A stretch of 15,244 nt of DNA from Gemmatimonadota bacterium (lineage in GTDB: Bacteria > GCA-2686955), in the NCBI GenBank assembly GCA_002686955.1, contig NYZA01000056.1:1-15244 (forward strand). Reading direction: 5' to 3'. This document shows, in pieces, positions 1-7,849 of the stretch (positions are counted from its first letter, which is position 1; every line of letters begins with the position of its first letter). Position numbers and translations under genes: made by a program. The notes under the pieces were generated by a model, which saw only the letters and a program-made list of their open reading frames with translations, searched no databases and was not told the origin of the DNA.

Positions 1-3000
1 ACTCCTCCAAGGACGGATCGCCTCCCCGGCTTGTTGTCGATCGGAGTCTGCTCGACATCTACCTGAGCGAGCTCCCCCGCCGGCTCCGAAGCCTCTGGGC
101 TCGAATTGTCGATCACCTCGGCCACCAAACTATCCGAATCCAGAACCGTCAGACTATCGAGCGCATTCGCGCTGAGTGTGTAGATGTCCAGCGGTACGAC
201 AAGGGGTACCGTCAAAGTGTAGATCGTCGTCCGCGCCTCTCCAGCGGCAAGAGTCACCGGGGTCTTCGGAAAACTGAAAAACAGCTCCCCACCACCATCG
301 TACACCAGGAACTGATGGTCGAAGGTCTTGGGCGTCACTGCCGTATTCGCCAAGACCTCACGAAAATCCAGCGTTCCTCCAAGCGGAACTATGGTCTGAA
401 AGGAGGTCAGCTTGACGGCGATTCCATCAGGTGTGTAAGGGAACCCCCTCCAGGGCGTGAAATCCACATCGTCATCAACCGGCACTCCCAAACCGCCGGG
501 ATTGTCGGTCGCATGATATGGGCCAGTGTCGCTATCCCACCAACAATCGATCGCACTGATTGTCGATCCGCTCCCGTTGAAAACGCCGTAGGTGGTGTTT
601 CCCGTCAGATTGCAGTCGGTAAAGGTCGCCGTTCCGCCGCTGGCCAAATAGGCGCCGTATGCTTCGTCGTTCATCGTGCATCGGGTAACGGCGCCGGCTG
701 AGCGTGTAAGGCGTATTCCGTATGCGCCGCTGTGGGAGAACTCCGAATCCGTCAGTGGAATGTCGGTGTCGATACCGTACATCGCGGCAGTGCTTCCCTG
801 ACCACCGTACAGCAATCTAGCATGCTCCATGTGTCCGTGCGCGGTCGCGACGCCGTAGTAGAGATAGTACCAATTGCCCGGTCCCGGCGACGTCGCGCCC
901 CCATCTCCGTTCGTGTCCCCTCCCCAGGCATCGTCCTTAATAGAAGTGAGCACAACCGGATCCGCCGCATCGCCGTTCAAGTAGAGGCCGCCTTTCACGT
1001 CGATCCACATGCTGGGATCGAACTTCATGATCAAGCCCGCGTCGAAATTGAGCGTCGCCGCCTCATCGATCGTCATCACAGCGGTTGTGAGCAGGTATGG
1101 AATGCCGATATCCGCCCAACTCGCGTCGCTGGTGACGGTGCCCCCCGTGATTTTGAATCCTCTGGGCGTCGTCCAAGTAAAAGTGTTTGATGGCAAGAGC
1201 CGAACCATTTCCGCGGGAAGGCGGACCGGGAACGGACCTGTCCCGGAAAATGTATTTCCACCGAATGCCGCGTAAGGATCGCCCTTCTCCGCGTAGATCC
1301 CGTAGCCGGTTTCTCCAAGTGTGTTGTTTCCGGTTATCGTGGGTGCGCCGAACTTGGTCCGAATCGCCCAATCTGTGGCATCGAGAAAGGTGTTGTCCGT
1401 GATTACGCAGTCGCTATTGGAGTAGATCCCCCGCGCGGCATCGATCTGGTTGAGCGTGATTATTGGCTCTTGCGTCACGATCGCGGAGTAGATCGCGTAA
1501 TCCCCCAAGTCACTGAAGCCGGAGGCCGCGATCGTTGGAGCCGATGTATTGCTCCCACCGAGATAGACGCCGTAGTTGGTGCTGTGCGCGAGGTTGCACT
1601 GTTGGATCAACGCCGCCGGAACATAGCCTTGGTCTTCCACGATGTAGACGATGCCGACCGATCCACCTCCTCCGTAGTAGAGATTCGTGTTGATCAGGCG
1701 GCTCCCCTCGCTGTCATCCAGCTCGATTCGCTGCCAGCTCGACGACGTTGGGCTCGTGGTGCCACCGTCGCCGTTGGTATCCCCCCCTACCGAATCATCT
1801 CGATAATCGGTGATAGTGATCGGTAGCGGGAATGTCCCTTCGGAGATGAGGGTTCCCTCAACATCCAGCTTACGGCTACCGTCCATCTTGATCACTGTGC
1901 CCGGGGCGAGAGTCAGTGTGGTTCCGTGGGGGACGGTCAAATCCCGACTGCGATTCACGAGTGTGGCTCCCGCGGGCCAGGTCGCGCTCGTCGAGATCGT
2001 GCCGCCGTTGACCTCTATCCCCCTTAGATCCGGCCAATTCAATGTGTTCGAAGCGATCTCTCTGACATTCTCCGCCGGTATGCGCAGAGGGAAGGGCCCG
2101 GTTCCCTCGAAGGTGTTCCCGATCATTGCACCAATCGTGAACTGGCCATCATCATGGAAGATTGCATACCCGGTCGAGTCGGTAAACGCATTCGAGGAGA
2201 CGATGGCACCGCTTTCGTAGAGGCGAATGGCCTTGTCTCTCGCGTCGACGAAGGTGTTCTGATCGATCGTGGAGGCGCTCCAGATGTACATCCCGAGATC
2301 CGCGTCGATCGTGTTTCTTTTGATATCCGCTGTAATTGAAGTGCTGCCTCCGTAGATCCCGTAATTCGCGATATCTCGGATCAGATTGTCTTCGATCCGC
2401 ATCGTGATGATCGCCGCGCCCTGATAGTAGATTCCGTAGTTTGGCGTTTCCGTGAATTCACAATTCTTGATCAGCGGAGCCTGTTCCACGTGGCTCGTGT
2501 AGTTCATGTACAGCGCTCCTAGTCCCGATGAGCCACCGTAGCGAATGTTGCTGTATTCGATTCTGCAGGAGTCAGCGGTGTCGAGTTGAATGCGGCCCCA
2601 GTCTCCCGCCTGCGGTAGGGTTGTATCGTCGTCGCCGTTTGTATCCCCGCCGATCGAATCGTCGCGGTATGATGTGAAAGTGATCGGCTGCAGCGGTGTG
2701 CCGACGGCCCTGAGTGAGCCCGAGATGCGCAACTTGAGGGATTGTCCCGTTGTCCACTTCACCAAAGCGCCGGGGGCGATGGTGAGCGTGGCGCCTTCCG
2801 CGACGATCACGTCGCTCTGCAAGACAACGATCGGAATGAATGTCTGACTCCAGGTCAGATCTTCGCTGAGGGTTCCTCCGAGACATTCGAATGCGCGGGC
2901 GGCGGACCAGTTGAAAGTGTTGCCGTTGATCGAAGGAATGTCGGAAGCGTCCAAGCGCAAGGGGAAGGGACCGACTCCGGAGAAGTCGTTCGAGGTAAGA

Positions 3001-4703
3001 GCGTTCAGGGTATAGGTGTACGAATTGACGTAGACCGCGTATTCCGTTGCGCCGATCGTTGTGTTGTTGACAATGCTAGGGCCGGCATTCCAGACTTGGA
3101 TGGCGTAGGTTGTAGCATCGCGAATCGTATTGCCGCTGATGACTTGGTTGCCGCCCACATAGATCCCCTTGGCGGCGCTGATATCGTTTCCAGAAACCAC
3201 TGCCTGCGGAGTTACGGTATTGCCGTAGACGCCGAAGTTCGCCACCTCGGTGATCACGTTGTCCGTGATCGATAGATCGGTTGATGAGTTGCCCGTCCAT
3301 CGCAGGCCGTAGTTTCCGCTCTTGTCGATGGTGCAATCGGAAACCACCGGGCCGGGATCGGCGAAGCTAGCGTAAGACAAGTCCACCGCTCCCTGGGAGA
3401 TCGAGCCGGCCGAGCGAACCACATTATGGCTCAGAGTACAGGCCGGAGCTCCGGAGAGCTGGATTCCGTACCATTCCCCTTGTTCCGGCGAGGTCAAATC
3501 TCCATCCAGATTTGTATCCCCTCCCACGGAGTCGTCTTTATGGGAGGTCCAGGTGATGGGATTGAGGGCTGTACCCGCGGAGATGAGCGTACCGTACACG
3601 TAGACGCCGACGTTGGCGGGGAACTTGAAGATGGCGCCGGGCAGAACGGTGATGGTGTCGCCGGCGGAGATTGTGATGTGGCCGCTCACCACGTAGGGGC
3701 GCCCACCCCCCGGACCCCATTCGCCGCTCGTGCTGACCGTGCCGCCGATCACCTCGAAGCCGATGACATCCGGGCATGTGAGGGTGTTCGAAGTGAGCCA
3801 ACGGATGTCTTCCGCGTCGATATGGACGGGGAAAACCCCCGTGCCGCAAAAGTCGTTTCCCGTAATCTCGCCCGACGTGATGCCCGCAGCGCGCGCATAG
3901 AGCCCGTATCGGGTGGTGCCGTCGGTCGTATTGTCGCGGATGAGCCCACCCGACGAATAGAGATAGATCGCCCAGTCGACGGCATCGGTAATGGTATTGC
4001 CGATCACGAGCGCGTCGTTGCGAACCAGGATGCCACGATCCGAGGTTATCGTGTTCTGCGCAATCGTGATATCCACCACCGTAGACCATGAATAGATGCC
4101 GTAGTAGGTGGCTCCGATATCGAAGATCCGATTGCCGGAGATCAAGGGATCGATCGATGCCGTTTCGCCGACATAGATGCCGTGGGTGGAGGAATGGGCT
4201 AGGGAGGAGTTTGTGATTTGATAGGCGTCGCCGGTGAACGTGGATGCCGAACTATAGACGAGGCCGACGTTCCCACTTCCACCGTAGCGGATGCTGCAAT
4301 AATCGATCCTTGAAGAAGGCGCGTCCCACAGCTGAATGTAGGACCAGTTCCCAGGCGCCGGTTGCGTCGCACCGCCATCGCCATTCGTGTCGCCTCCGAT
4401 GGCATCGTCGCGATCCGAAGTAAAATAGATGCTATCGCTTTCAGATCCCTGAGCGAGCAGAGTTCCGTCGAGTATGCGCAGGTAGCGCCCCGATTCGAAC
4501 TTGACGATGGCGCCGCTCTCGATCGTCAGAGTAGCGCCCGCGCTCACGTCGATGTGGGCTTCTATTAGATGCACCTCCCCGCCGCCGATCCAGGTTTCGT
4601 CGGCGGCAATCGGCGAGCTGTGAGAGGTGAGTGCGATTGCCGGGAGGGGCAGCCCCAGAAGAAGGGCGGGCAGGATTCGCGGGATGACGGTAAGGTTCAC
4701 CAT
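1..4703 (-). CDS. Giant secreted right-handed parallel beta-helix repeat protein (3' end beyond window)
   Basis: Reading the minus strand from the ATG at 4703 gives 1567 uninterrupted codons running off the window at base 1, so the C-terminus is missing. The start has a GGAGG Shine-Dalgarno about nine bases upstream and opens a signal peptide (residues 1 to about 24, leucine-rich, ending PAIA). Residues 38-1395 form four full modules of 287-291 residues and a shortened fifth. Each contains strands of the type 'LTIxxGxxxKF', a GGDTNGDGG-like loop, then many N-x-I/GIY rungs typical of beta-helices. The helix ends near Cys1387-Trp-Trp and Trp1418. An Ig-like segment follows (about 1425-1520), then a polar, acidic linker (about 1530-1567). 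Such proteins are usually extracellular or surface-attached; the substrate or partner cannot be told, and I see no catalytic signature. A C-terminal sorting domain like that of the neighbouring protease may lie outside the window (inference). Confidence 0.88.
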   Translation of the reverse strand, partial: MVNLTVIPRILPALLLGLPLPAIALTSHSSPIAADETWIGGGEVHLIEAHIDVSAGATLTIESGAIVKFESGRYLRILDGTLLAQGSESDSIYFTSDRDDAIGGDTNGDGGATQPAPGNWSYIQLWDAPSSRIDYCSIRYGGSGNVGLVYSSASTFTGDAYQITNSSLAHSSTHGIYVGETASIDPLISGNRIFDIGATYYGIYSWSTVVDITIAQNTITSDRGILVRNDALVIGNTITDAVDWAIYLYSSGGLIRDNTTDGTTRYGLYARAAGITSGEITGNDFCGTGVFPVHIDAEDIRWLTSNTLTCPDVIGFEVIGGTVSTSGEWGPGGGRPYVVSGHITISAGDTITVLPGAIFKFPANVGVYVYGTLISAGTALNPITWTSHKDDSVGGDTNLDGDLTSPEQGEWYGIQLSGAPACTLSHNVVRSAGSISQGAVDLSYASFADPGPVVSDCTIDKSGNYGLRWTGNSSTDLSITDNVITEVANFGVYGNTVTPQAVVSGNDISAAKGIYVGGNQVISGNTIRDATTYAIQVWNAGPSIVNNTTIGATEYAVYVNSYTYTLNALTSNDFSGVGPFPLRLDASDIPSINGNTFNWSAARAFECLGGTLSEDLTWSQTFIPIVVLQSDVIVAEGATLTIAPGALVKWTTGQSLKLRISGSLRAVGTPLQPITFTSYRDDSIGGDTNGDDDTTLPQAGDWGRIQLDTADSCRIEYSNIRYGGSSGLGALYMNYTSHVEQAPLIKNCEFTETPNYGIYYQGAAIITMRIEDNLIRDIANYGIYGGSTSITADIKRNTIDADLGMYIWSASTIDQNTFVDARDKAIRLYESGAIVSSNAFTDSTGYAIFHDDGQFTIGAMIGNTFEGTGPFPLRIPAENVREIASNTLNWPDLRGIEVNGGTISTSATWPAGATLVNRSRDLTVPHGTTLTLAPGTVIKMDGSRKLDVEGTLISEGTFPLPITITDYRDDSVGGDTNGDGGTTSPTSSSWQRIELDDSEGSRLINTNLYYGGGGSVGIVYIVEDQGYVPAALIQQCNLAHSTNYGVYLGGSNTSAPTIAASGFSDLGDYAIYSAIVTQEPIITLNQIDAARGIYSNSDCVITDNTFLDATDWAIRTKFGAPTITGNNTLGETGYGIYAEKGDPYAAFGGNTFSGTGPFPVRLPAEMVRLLPSNTFTWTTPRGFKITGGTVTSDASWADIGIPYLLTTAVMTIDEAATLNFDAGLIMKFDPSMWIDVKGGLYLNGDAADPVVLTSIKDDAWGGDTNGDGGATSPGPGNWYYLYYGVATAHGHMEHARLLYGGQGSTAAMYGIDTDIPLTDSEFSHSGAYGIRLTRSAGAVTRCTMNDEAYGAYLASGGTATFTDCNLTGNTTYGVFNGSGSTISAIDCWWDSDTGPYHATDNPGGLGVPVDDDVDFTPWRGFPYTPDGIAVKLTSFQTIVPLGGTLDFREVLANTAVTPKTFDHQFLVYDGGGELFFSFPKTPVTLAAGEARTTIYTLTVPLVVPLDIYTLSANALDSLTVLDSDSLVAEVIDNSSPEASEPAGELAQVDVEQTPIDNKPGRRSVLGG
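520..4592 (-). repeat. Tandem ~870-bp coding modules (four full, one partial)
   Basis: The beta-helix gene is built of tandem diverged modules. Using the conserved Trp that opens each module as anchor, they start at residues 38, 329, 618, 909 and 1196 (bases 4592, 3719, 2852, 1979 and 1118), so the periods are 873, 867, 873 and 861 bases. Every module carries a GGDTN-x-D loop near its residue 65-70: GGDTNGDGG in units 1, 4 and 5, GGDTNLDGD in unit 2, GGDTNGDDD in unit 3. Units 1-4 end in a conserved segment with FPxxI or FPxRL followed by SNT or GNT. Unit 5 lacks that second half and ends near residue 1395. The copies are protein-level repeats, well diverged in DNA, which suggests old duplications. 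Confidence 0.85.
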
Positions 4704-4892
4704 GGGCGTAGACCTCCATGGTGTGAGCCCCCGAGCCCCAGTAGGTCCATCATAAGGCCATTTTGTCAAGTCATGGGTGTTTCATGGCCGCTGGGCGGCT
4801 GAAAAGCCCTGATCAGAAGGAGGCTTCGGCCTCAATGGAGTACGGCCGGGCTCGATCCGCATCGGGGCGGACGCCGCGGGCCGAACCCTCGC
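4704..4892. other. Intergenic region with small hairpins between protease and beta-helix genes
   Basis: These 189 bases hold two short perfect hairpins. One is at 4820-4833: stem GAGGC/GCCTC around a four-base loop, reading TTCG on the plus strand and CGAA on the minus strand, about 60 bases after the protease stop. The other is at 4787-4799: GCCGC/GCGGC with a three-base loop. Neither is followed by a clear T run on the minus strand, so a Rho-independent terminator for the protease gene is possible but not shown. The weak TTGACA and the strong Shine-Dalgarno of the next gene are also here. Confidence 0.35.
4741..4769 (-). promoter_or_regulatory. Possible promoter for the beta-helix gene (weak)
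   Basis: On the minus strand a perfect TTGACA lies at 4769-4764, about 60 bases before the beta-helix start. At a 17-base spacer the -10 position reads ACCTAC, a poor match; a better-looking TATGAT at 4754-4749 is only nine bases away, too close for a standard sigma-70 promoter. The only positive evidence is the -35 box and its location. Confidence 0.2.
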
Positions 4893-6701
4893 CTATTTGA
4901 GCACGACGGCGGCTTGCGTGACCCGCAGACCGGCAGTCTCCAGTACCACCGTGTACCGGCCGCTCGGCACGGCTCCGCCTTCAGCGTCGCACCCGTCCCA
5001 AACCACCGAATGCTTGCCGGCGACGCGCGCGCCGCCTGCTATCGTTGCCACCAAGTGCCCCGACACGTCGTGTATGGTCAAGCTCACGCTGCTCGGCGAT
5101 TGCAGCCAGAAATCGATGCGGGTGCGCGGGTTGAAGGGATTTGGCGAGACTGAAAGCGAGTGGACCGCCGCGGCGCTCGAGGGCGTGCTGGAAGCCACGC
5201 CCACTCCTTCTCCCGAGACCGCGGCGTCCAGGGCTCTGATCACGCCCCAGCCATAGTCGTTGTCGGGCGCGGCCGCCCGACTGGCGGTGCTCTTCAACGC
5301 ATCGATGACCTCGTAGGGGCTCCAGTCGGGATGAGCATCGAGAAGAAGCGCCACGGCCGCGGCGACGAAAGGAGTAGCGCCGGAGGTGCCTCCAAACCAT
5401 GGCGTGTAGCAGTCCGGGCTATCCCAACAAGCAGCAAAGACCTCCGTGCCCCGCGCACAAACGTCGGGCTTGGTGCGTCCGTCGGCGGCCGGTCCGCGGC
5501 TCGAAAAACTCGCGATTGAATCGTCCGGCTCCACGGCCCCCACGGAGAGAGTCGAATCGGAGTCGGCGGGAGTGCGCAAGGTGCGGGACGCCGGGCCTTC
5601 ATTGCCCATCGCATTGCAGACGACAATTCCGTATCGGTGGGCTTGCACGGCCGCCAGCGTTGTCACGGCGGTTCGCCCGTCGAGATCTTCGTAATCGTAC
5701 TGAAAACCGCCGTCGAATTCGAAATAGATGAGCGACGATGAGATGACGTCGGCGCCCAAACTGTCGGCCCATTCGATCGCCGCCACCCAATTGTCTTCCT
5801 CTGCTCGTGTTTCAGACCGGATGTCCTCGGTCTTGGCGAGCGCGAAATCGGCCCCGAAAGCCCCTCCGATCATCATTCCTGGCTGCCAGGCGCCGATGAT
5901 CGACCAGCAACTGGTGCCATGAGACATCGCGCCTGGCTCATCCTCCGGTTCGTCCTCCGTATCGCCGTCGCCAAATACGAAATCACGCTCGGCCACTAGA
6001 GTCAGATCTTCGAGGGCCTCGTGGCTCTTGTAGAATCCGGTATCGAAGACCGCTACCAACACATTTTCGCCCGAGTAGCCTAGATCATGCAGACCGATCA
6101 TGTCCATCTGCCCGAGCTGTTCGAGGGCCCAGCCGTAGTCGAGTTGGCTGCCGTTCAAGGGCGCCTCGTGTAGCCGTGTGTGTTCGGGCGGAATCGCACC
6201 CGCCGGCATCGCCGCGGCCCGCCGGCGCGACCGCTCCGCCTCATGCCACCTGTGATTGGCGACCGGCCGCACTTCGCGGACGAAGGGCAGAAGCGCCAGA
6301 CTCTCGACCCGATCGGAATCGATCTCCACGCTGATCGCGTTGAGCCAACGGCTTCGGTGTCGCACGCGCGCGCCGAGTCGCTCGATCGCGCGCACGTACC
6401 CTCCGTCGACCGGTATGTCCGCACGCCCCACCAGGCGGCTCAAGCCGCGAGCCCGCCGCGCGCGACGGTCGAGACAACGCGCCGAGAGCCGAGAGCGCGC
6501 CCGGTTGATTGCCGTGTCCACGTCGCTTTCGGCCGCCCCTTTGTCCCCGAGGAAAACCCAGAGGCGCAGCTGCTCCATGCCGCCCGCGATCTGCCGGTCC
6601 ACCGCGGGATGGATGACCAGAGGAGAGGACGCCGGAGCGGGCGCGAAGACCGAGAATGCAAGAGCGCCCGGAACGACCAGGCGACGGATCAGAGGGAGCA
6701 T
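4893..6701 (-). CDS. Secreted S8 (subtilisin-like) serine protease with C-terminal FlgD-Ig-like domain
   Basis: The 602-residue product is an exported subtilisin-family endopeptidase. A signal peptide spans roughly residues 1-25. Residues about 45-150 look like an I9-type inhibitory propeptide. The catalytic domain (about 190-495) has all expected residues: Asp220 in VAVFDTG, His261 in SHGTS, oxyanion Asn367 in GNEG, and nucleophile Ser440 in GGTSGATP. An acidic stretch (about 245-256) just before the His could bind metal (inference). After a short Ser/Ala linker, residues about 515-602 form a FlgD-Ig-like domain (SPNPFNP, then YTVVLE and a final VVLK), which in FCB bacteria often serves as a cell-surface or secretion tag. 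The ATG at 6701 is preceded by AAGGA. It lies between an unknown exported protein and the giant beta-helix protein on the same strand. Confidence 0.93.
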   Translation of the reverse strand: MLPLIRRLVVPGALAFSVFAPAPASSPLVIHPAVDRQIAGGMEQLRLWVFLGDKGAAESDVDTAINRARSRLSARCLDRRARRARGLSRLVGRADIPVDGGYVRAIERLGARVRHRSRWLNAISVEIDSDRVESLALLPFVREVRPVANHRWHEAERSRRRAAAMPAGAIPPEHTRLHEAPLNGSQLDYGWALEQLGQMDMIGLHDLGYSGENVLVAVFDTGFYKSHEALEDLTLVAERDFVFGDGDTEDEPEDEPGAMSHGTSCWSIIGAWQPGMMIGGAFGADFALAKTEDIRSETRAEEDNWVAAIEWADSLGADVISSSLIYFEFDGGFQYDYEDLDGRTAVTTLAAVQAHRYGIVVCNAMGNEGPASRTLRTPADSDSTLSVGAVEPDDSIASFSSRGPAADGRTKPDVCARGTEVFAACWDSPDCYTPWFGGTSGATPFVAAAVALLLDAHPDWSPYEVIDALKSTASRAAAPDNDYGWGVIRALDAAVSGEGVGVASSTPSSAAAVHSLSVSPNPFNPRTRIDFWLQSPSSVSLTIHDVSGHLVATIAGGARVAGKHSVVWDGCDAEGGAVPSGRYTVVLETAGLRVTQAAVVLK

Positions 6702-6801
6702 CGGGTTTCCTTCTCGATTAGGGGAGGAGATCTGCTGCGGTCACGATGCTGACAGGCTCGAGGCACGCGATAGACCGGGCGGTGGCTGGAAAGTGTCTCC
6801 A

Positions 6802-7620
6802 CTACCGGGTCGAGGGCCCGGCGTTCCAATCCGCCTCGCGATGTGTGATGCCGATCATCACGTTTTCGAACACCAAATGGTAGAAGAACTCGAAGTCGGG
6901 AGGGATGTTGCTGGTCGGAGGGATGAGCTCATCGTGGAAGGTCAGATGAACCTCGAGGTCCGCGGGATCGGTGAATCCAACCGACTTCTTCGACATGTCG
7001 TAGATGTCGCCGTCCTTCGTCGTGATCTCACCGTCGAGATTACGCACACCGGCAGTCACCATGACATGACCGCCCCAATCGGGCAGAGGACCATCCAGTG
7101 GGTTCTCGAAAGGCTCACCGTCGAGGGTGACCCTTGCGGGGCCCCAAGCGGCGAGGTAGGCAAAAACGGTGGGGACCATCGGCGGCCCGGCGTTGGTGTC
7201 GCCGTGCAGATAGACGTTGGTCGCGATGGGATCCCCCACAACCAGTCGGGTTTCCGCGGCGGTCTCGGCGATTCGCAGCCCAGAGGCGTGGTGGGGCGCG
7301 AGAAAAGCTAAGTTGTCGAAGGTCCACGCCCCGTTCTCGTCGATCCATGACGCGTGGATCGAGCCTGTGTTGCGAATCGGATCCACGTCGATCCTGATTC
7401 TCGCCCTTTGCAGTCGAACTGAGCCCTCGGAATCCCAACAGGCTGAATCCACGGGCTCGGCGGGCAATCCGCCGACCGAGCGGATCACATCACCAATGAC
7501 GATCCGATTAAGGCGGGCGTGGGTGGCGTGTATTCGGTATCGAGTGTCGGACACGCCCATGGCGGATCCGGTCATCAGGGTCACAACCGCGAGGGATGAC
7601 CACGGTGGCATCCGGTTCAT
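6802..7620 (-). CDS. Unrecognised exported protein (272 aa)
   Basis: I do not recognise the family. The frame is open further upstream to 7800, but the ATG at 7620 is preferred: GGAGG sits about seven bases before it and the product then starts with a plausible signal peptide (residues 1 to about 22). The mature part looks like a beta-rich soluble domain and has many His residues: His110-His111 in APHHASG, His139 in VYLHGDTNAG, His185, His225, His229, His248 and His260. Together with several Asp residues these could bind metal, but that is only inference. The C-terminal segment (about 220-260) is rich in aromatic residues (DFEFFYHLVFENV). No Cys for lipid attachment and no transmembrane helix after the signal were seen. 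The gene ends about 100 bases before the protease start on the same strand, so co-transcription is possible. Its leader contains a long stem-loop. Confidence 0.75.
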   Translation of the reverse strand: MNRMPPWSSLAVVTLMTGSAMGVSDTRYRIHATHARLNRIVIGDVIRSVGGLPAEPVDSACWDSEGSVRLQRARIRIDVDPIRNTGSIHASWIDENGAWTFDNLAFLAPHHASGLRIAETAAETRLVVGDPIATNVYLHGDTNAGPPMVPTVFAYLAAWGPARVTLDGEPFENPLDGPLPDWGGHVMVTAGVRNLDGEITTKDGDIYDMSKKSVGFTDPADLEVHLTFHDELIPPTSNIPPDFEFFYHLVFENVMIGITHREADWNAGPSTR

Positions 7621-7711
7621 TTCGGTCCTCCGGTGATCAGGCGTGCGGATACCGGTCTTAGGGTCGGCGAAGAAATAACTTCCCATGTTTGCATCCCATC
7701 TGCACCACATC

Positions 7712-7790
7712 TCCGGCCGATCGGCGAGCCCCGAAAGCCTCGAAGTAGCGCTGCTACTCCTCCGGTTTCGGAGCTCACCGATCGACCGGA
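7712..7790 (-). repeat. Long inverted repeat, probable RNA stem-loop in the 5' leader of the 7620 gene
   Basis: Bases 7712-7736 pair with 7766-7790 over 25 continuous positions: 22 Watson-Crick plus three that are C:A on the plus strand (7717/7785, 7725/7777, 7730/7772) but G:U in minus-strand RNA. After a one-base bulge at 7737 there are two more pairs (7738-7739 with 7764-7765), an internal loop, and a terminal hairpin AGTAGC/GCTACT (7744-7749 with 7753-7758). The structure ends 91 bases before the ATG at 7620. No T run follows it, so it is not a standard terminator. I matched it to no riboswitch class; a regulatory leader, a processed RNA or a small mobile repeat remain possible. Confidence 0.55.
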
Positions 7791-7849
7791 TCTGAGGCAC
7801 ATCTGGGCGCCAAACTCACCATTTGTTCTTGCGTGGACCCTTATCTTGA

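Noticed and set aside
3426-4091. Open frames of 221 codons (plus) and 183 codons (minus, other frame, 3538-4089)
   Set aside because: Both lie inside the beta-helix gene, whose frame is continuous with conserved repeats. Their products are low-complexity Arg/His/Gly sequence.
900-4403. Regularly spaced similar segments as a possible CRISPR or DNA-level repeat array
   Set aside because: The spacing is about 870 bases, the similarity is at protein level, and the segments lie inside one open frame.
4717-4719. Alternative ATG (4719) just before the beta-helix start
   Set aside because: It is in another frame and gives a short Arg/Pro-rich product, while the ATG at 4703 opens the long frame with a signal peptide and well-spaced GGAGG.
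6256-7311. 351-codon open frame on the plus strand
   Set aside because: It runs antisense across the start of the protease and most of the exported unknown protein, both of which have motifs, signal peptides and ribosome sites. Its product is Arg-rich with no recognisable domain.
7621-7800. Longer start (ATG at 7800) for the exported unknown protein
   Set aside because: The extra 60 residues are encoded largely by the inverted repeat and lack a signal peptide at their front. The ATG at 7620 has a strong GGAGG and begins a signal peptide.
7620-7800. Cyclic-di-GMP (GEMM-I) or other known riboswitch in the 7620 leader
   Set aside because: A short GGGATGCAAA stretch on the minus strand recalls the GEMM core, but the other conserved elements and the paired layout are absent, and no other class fitted by eye.
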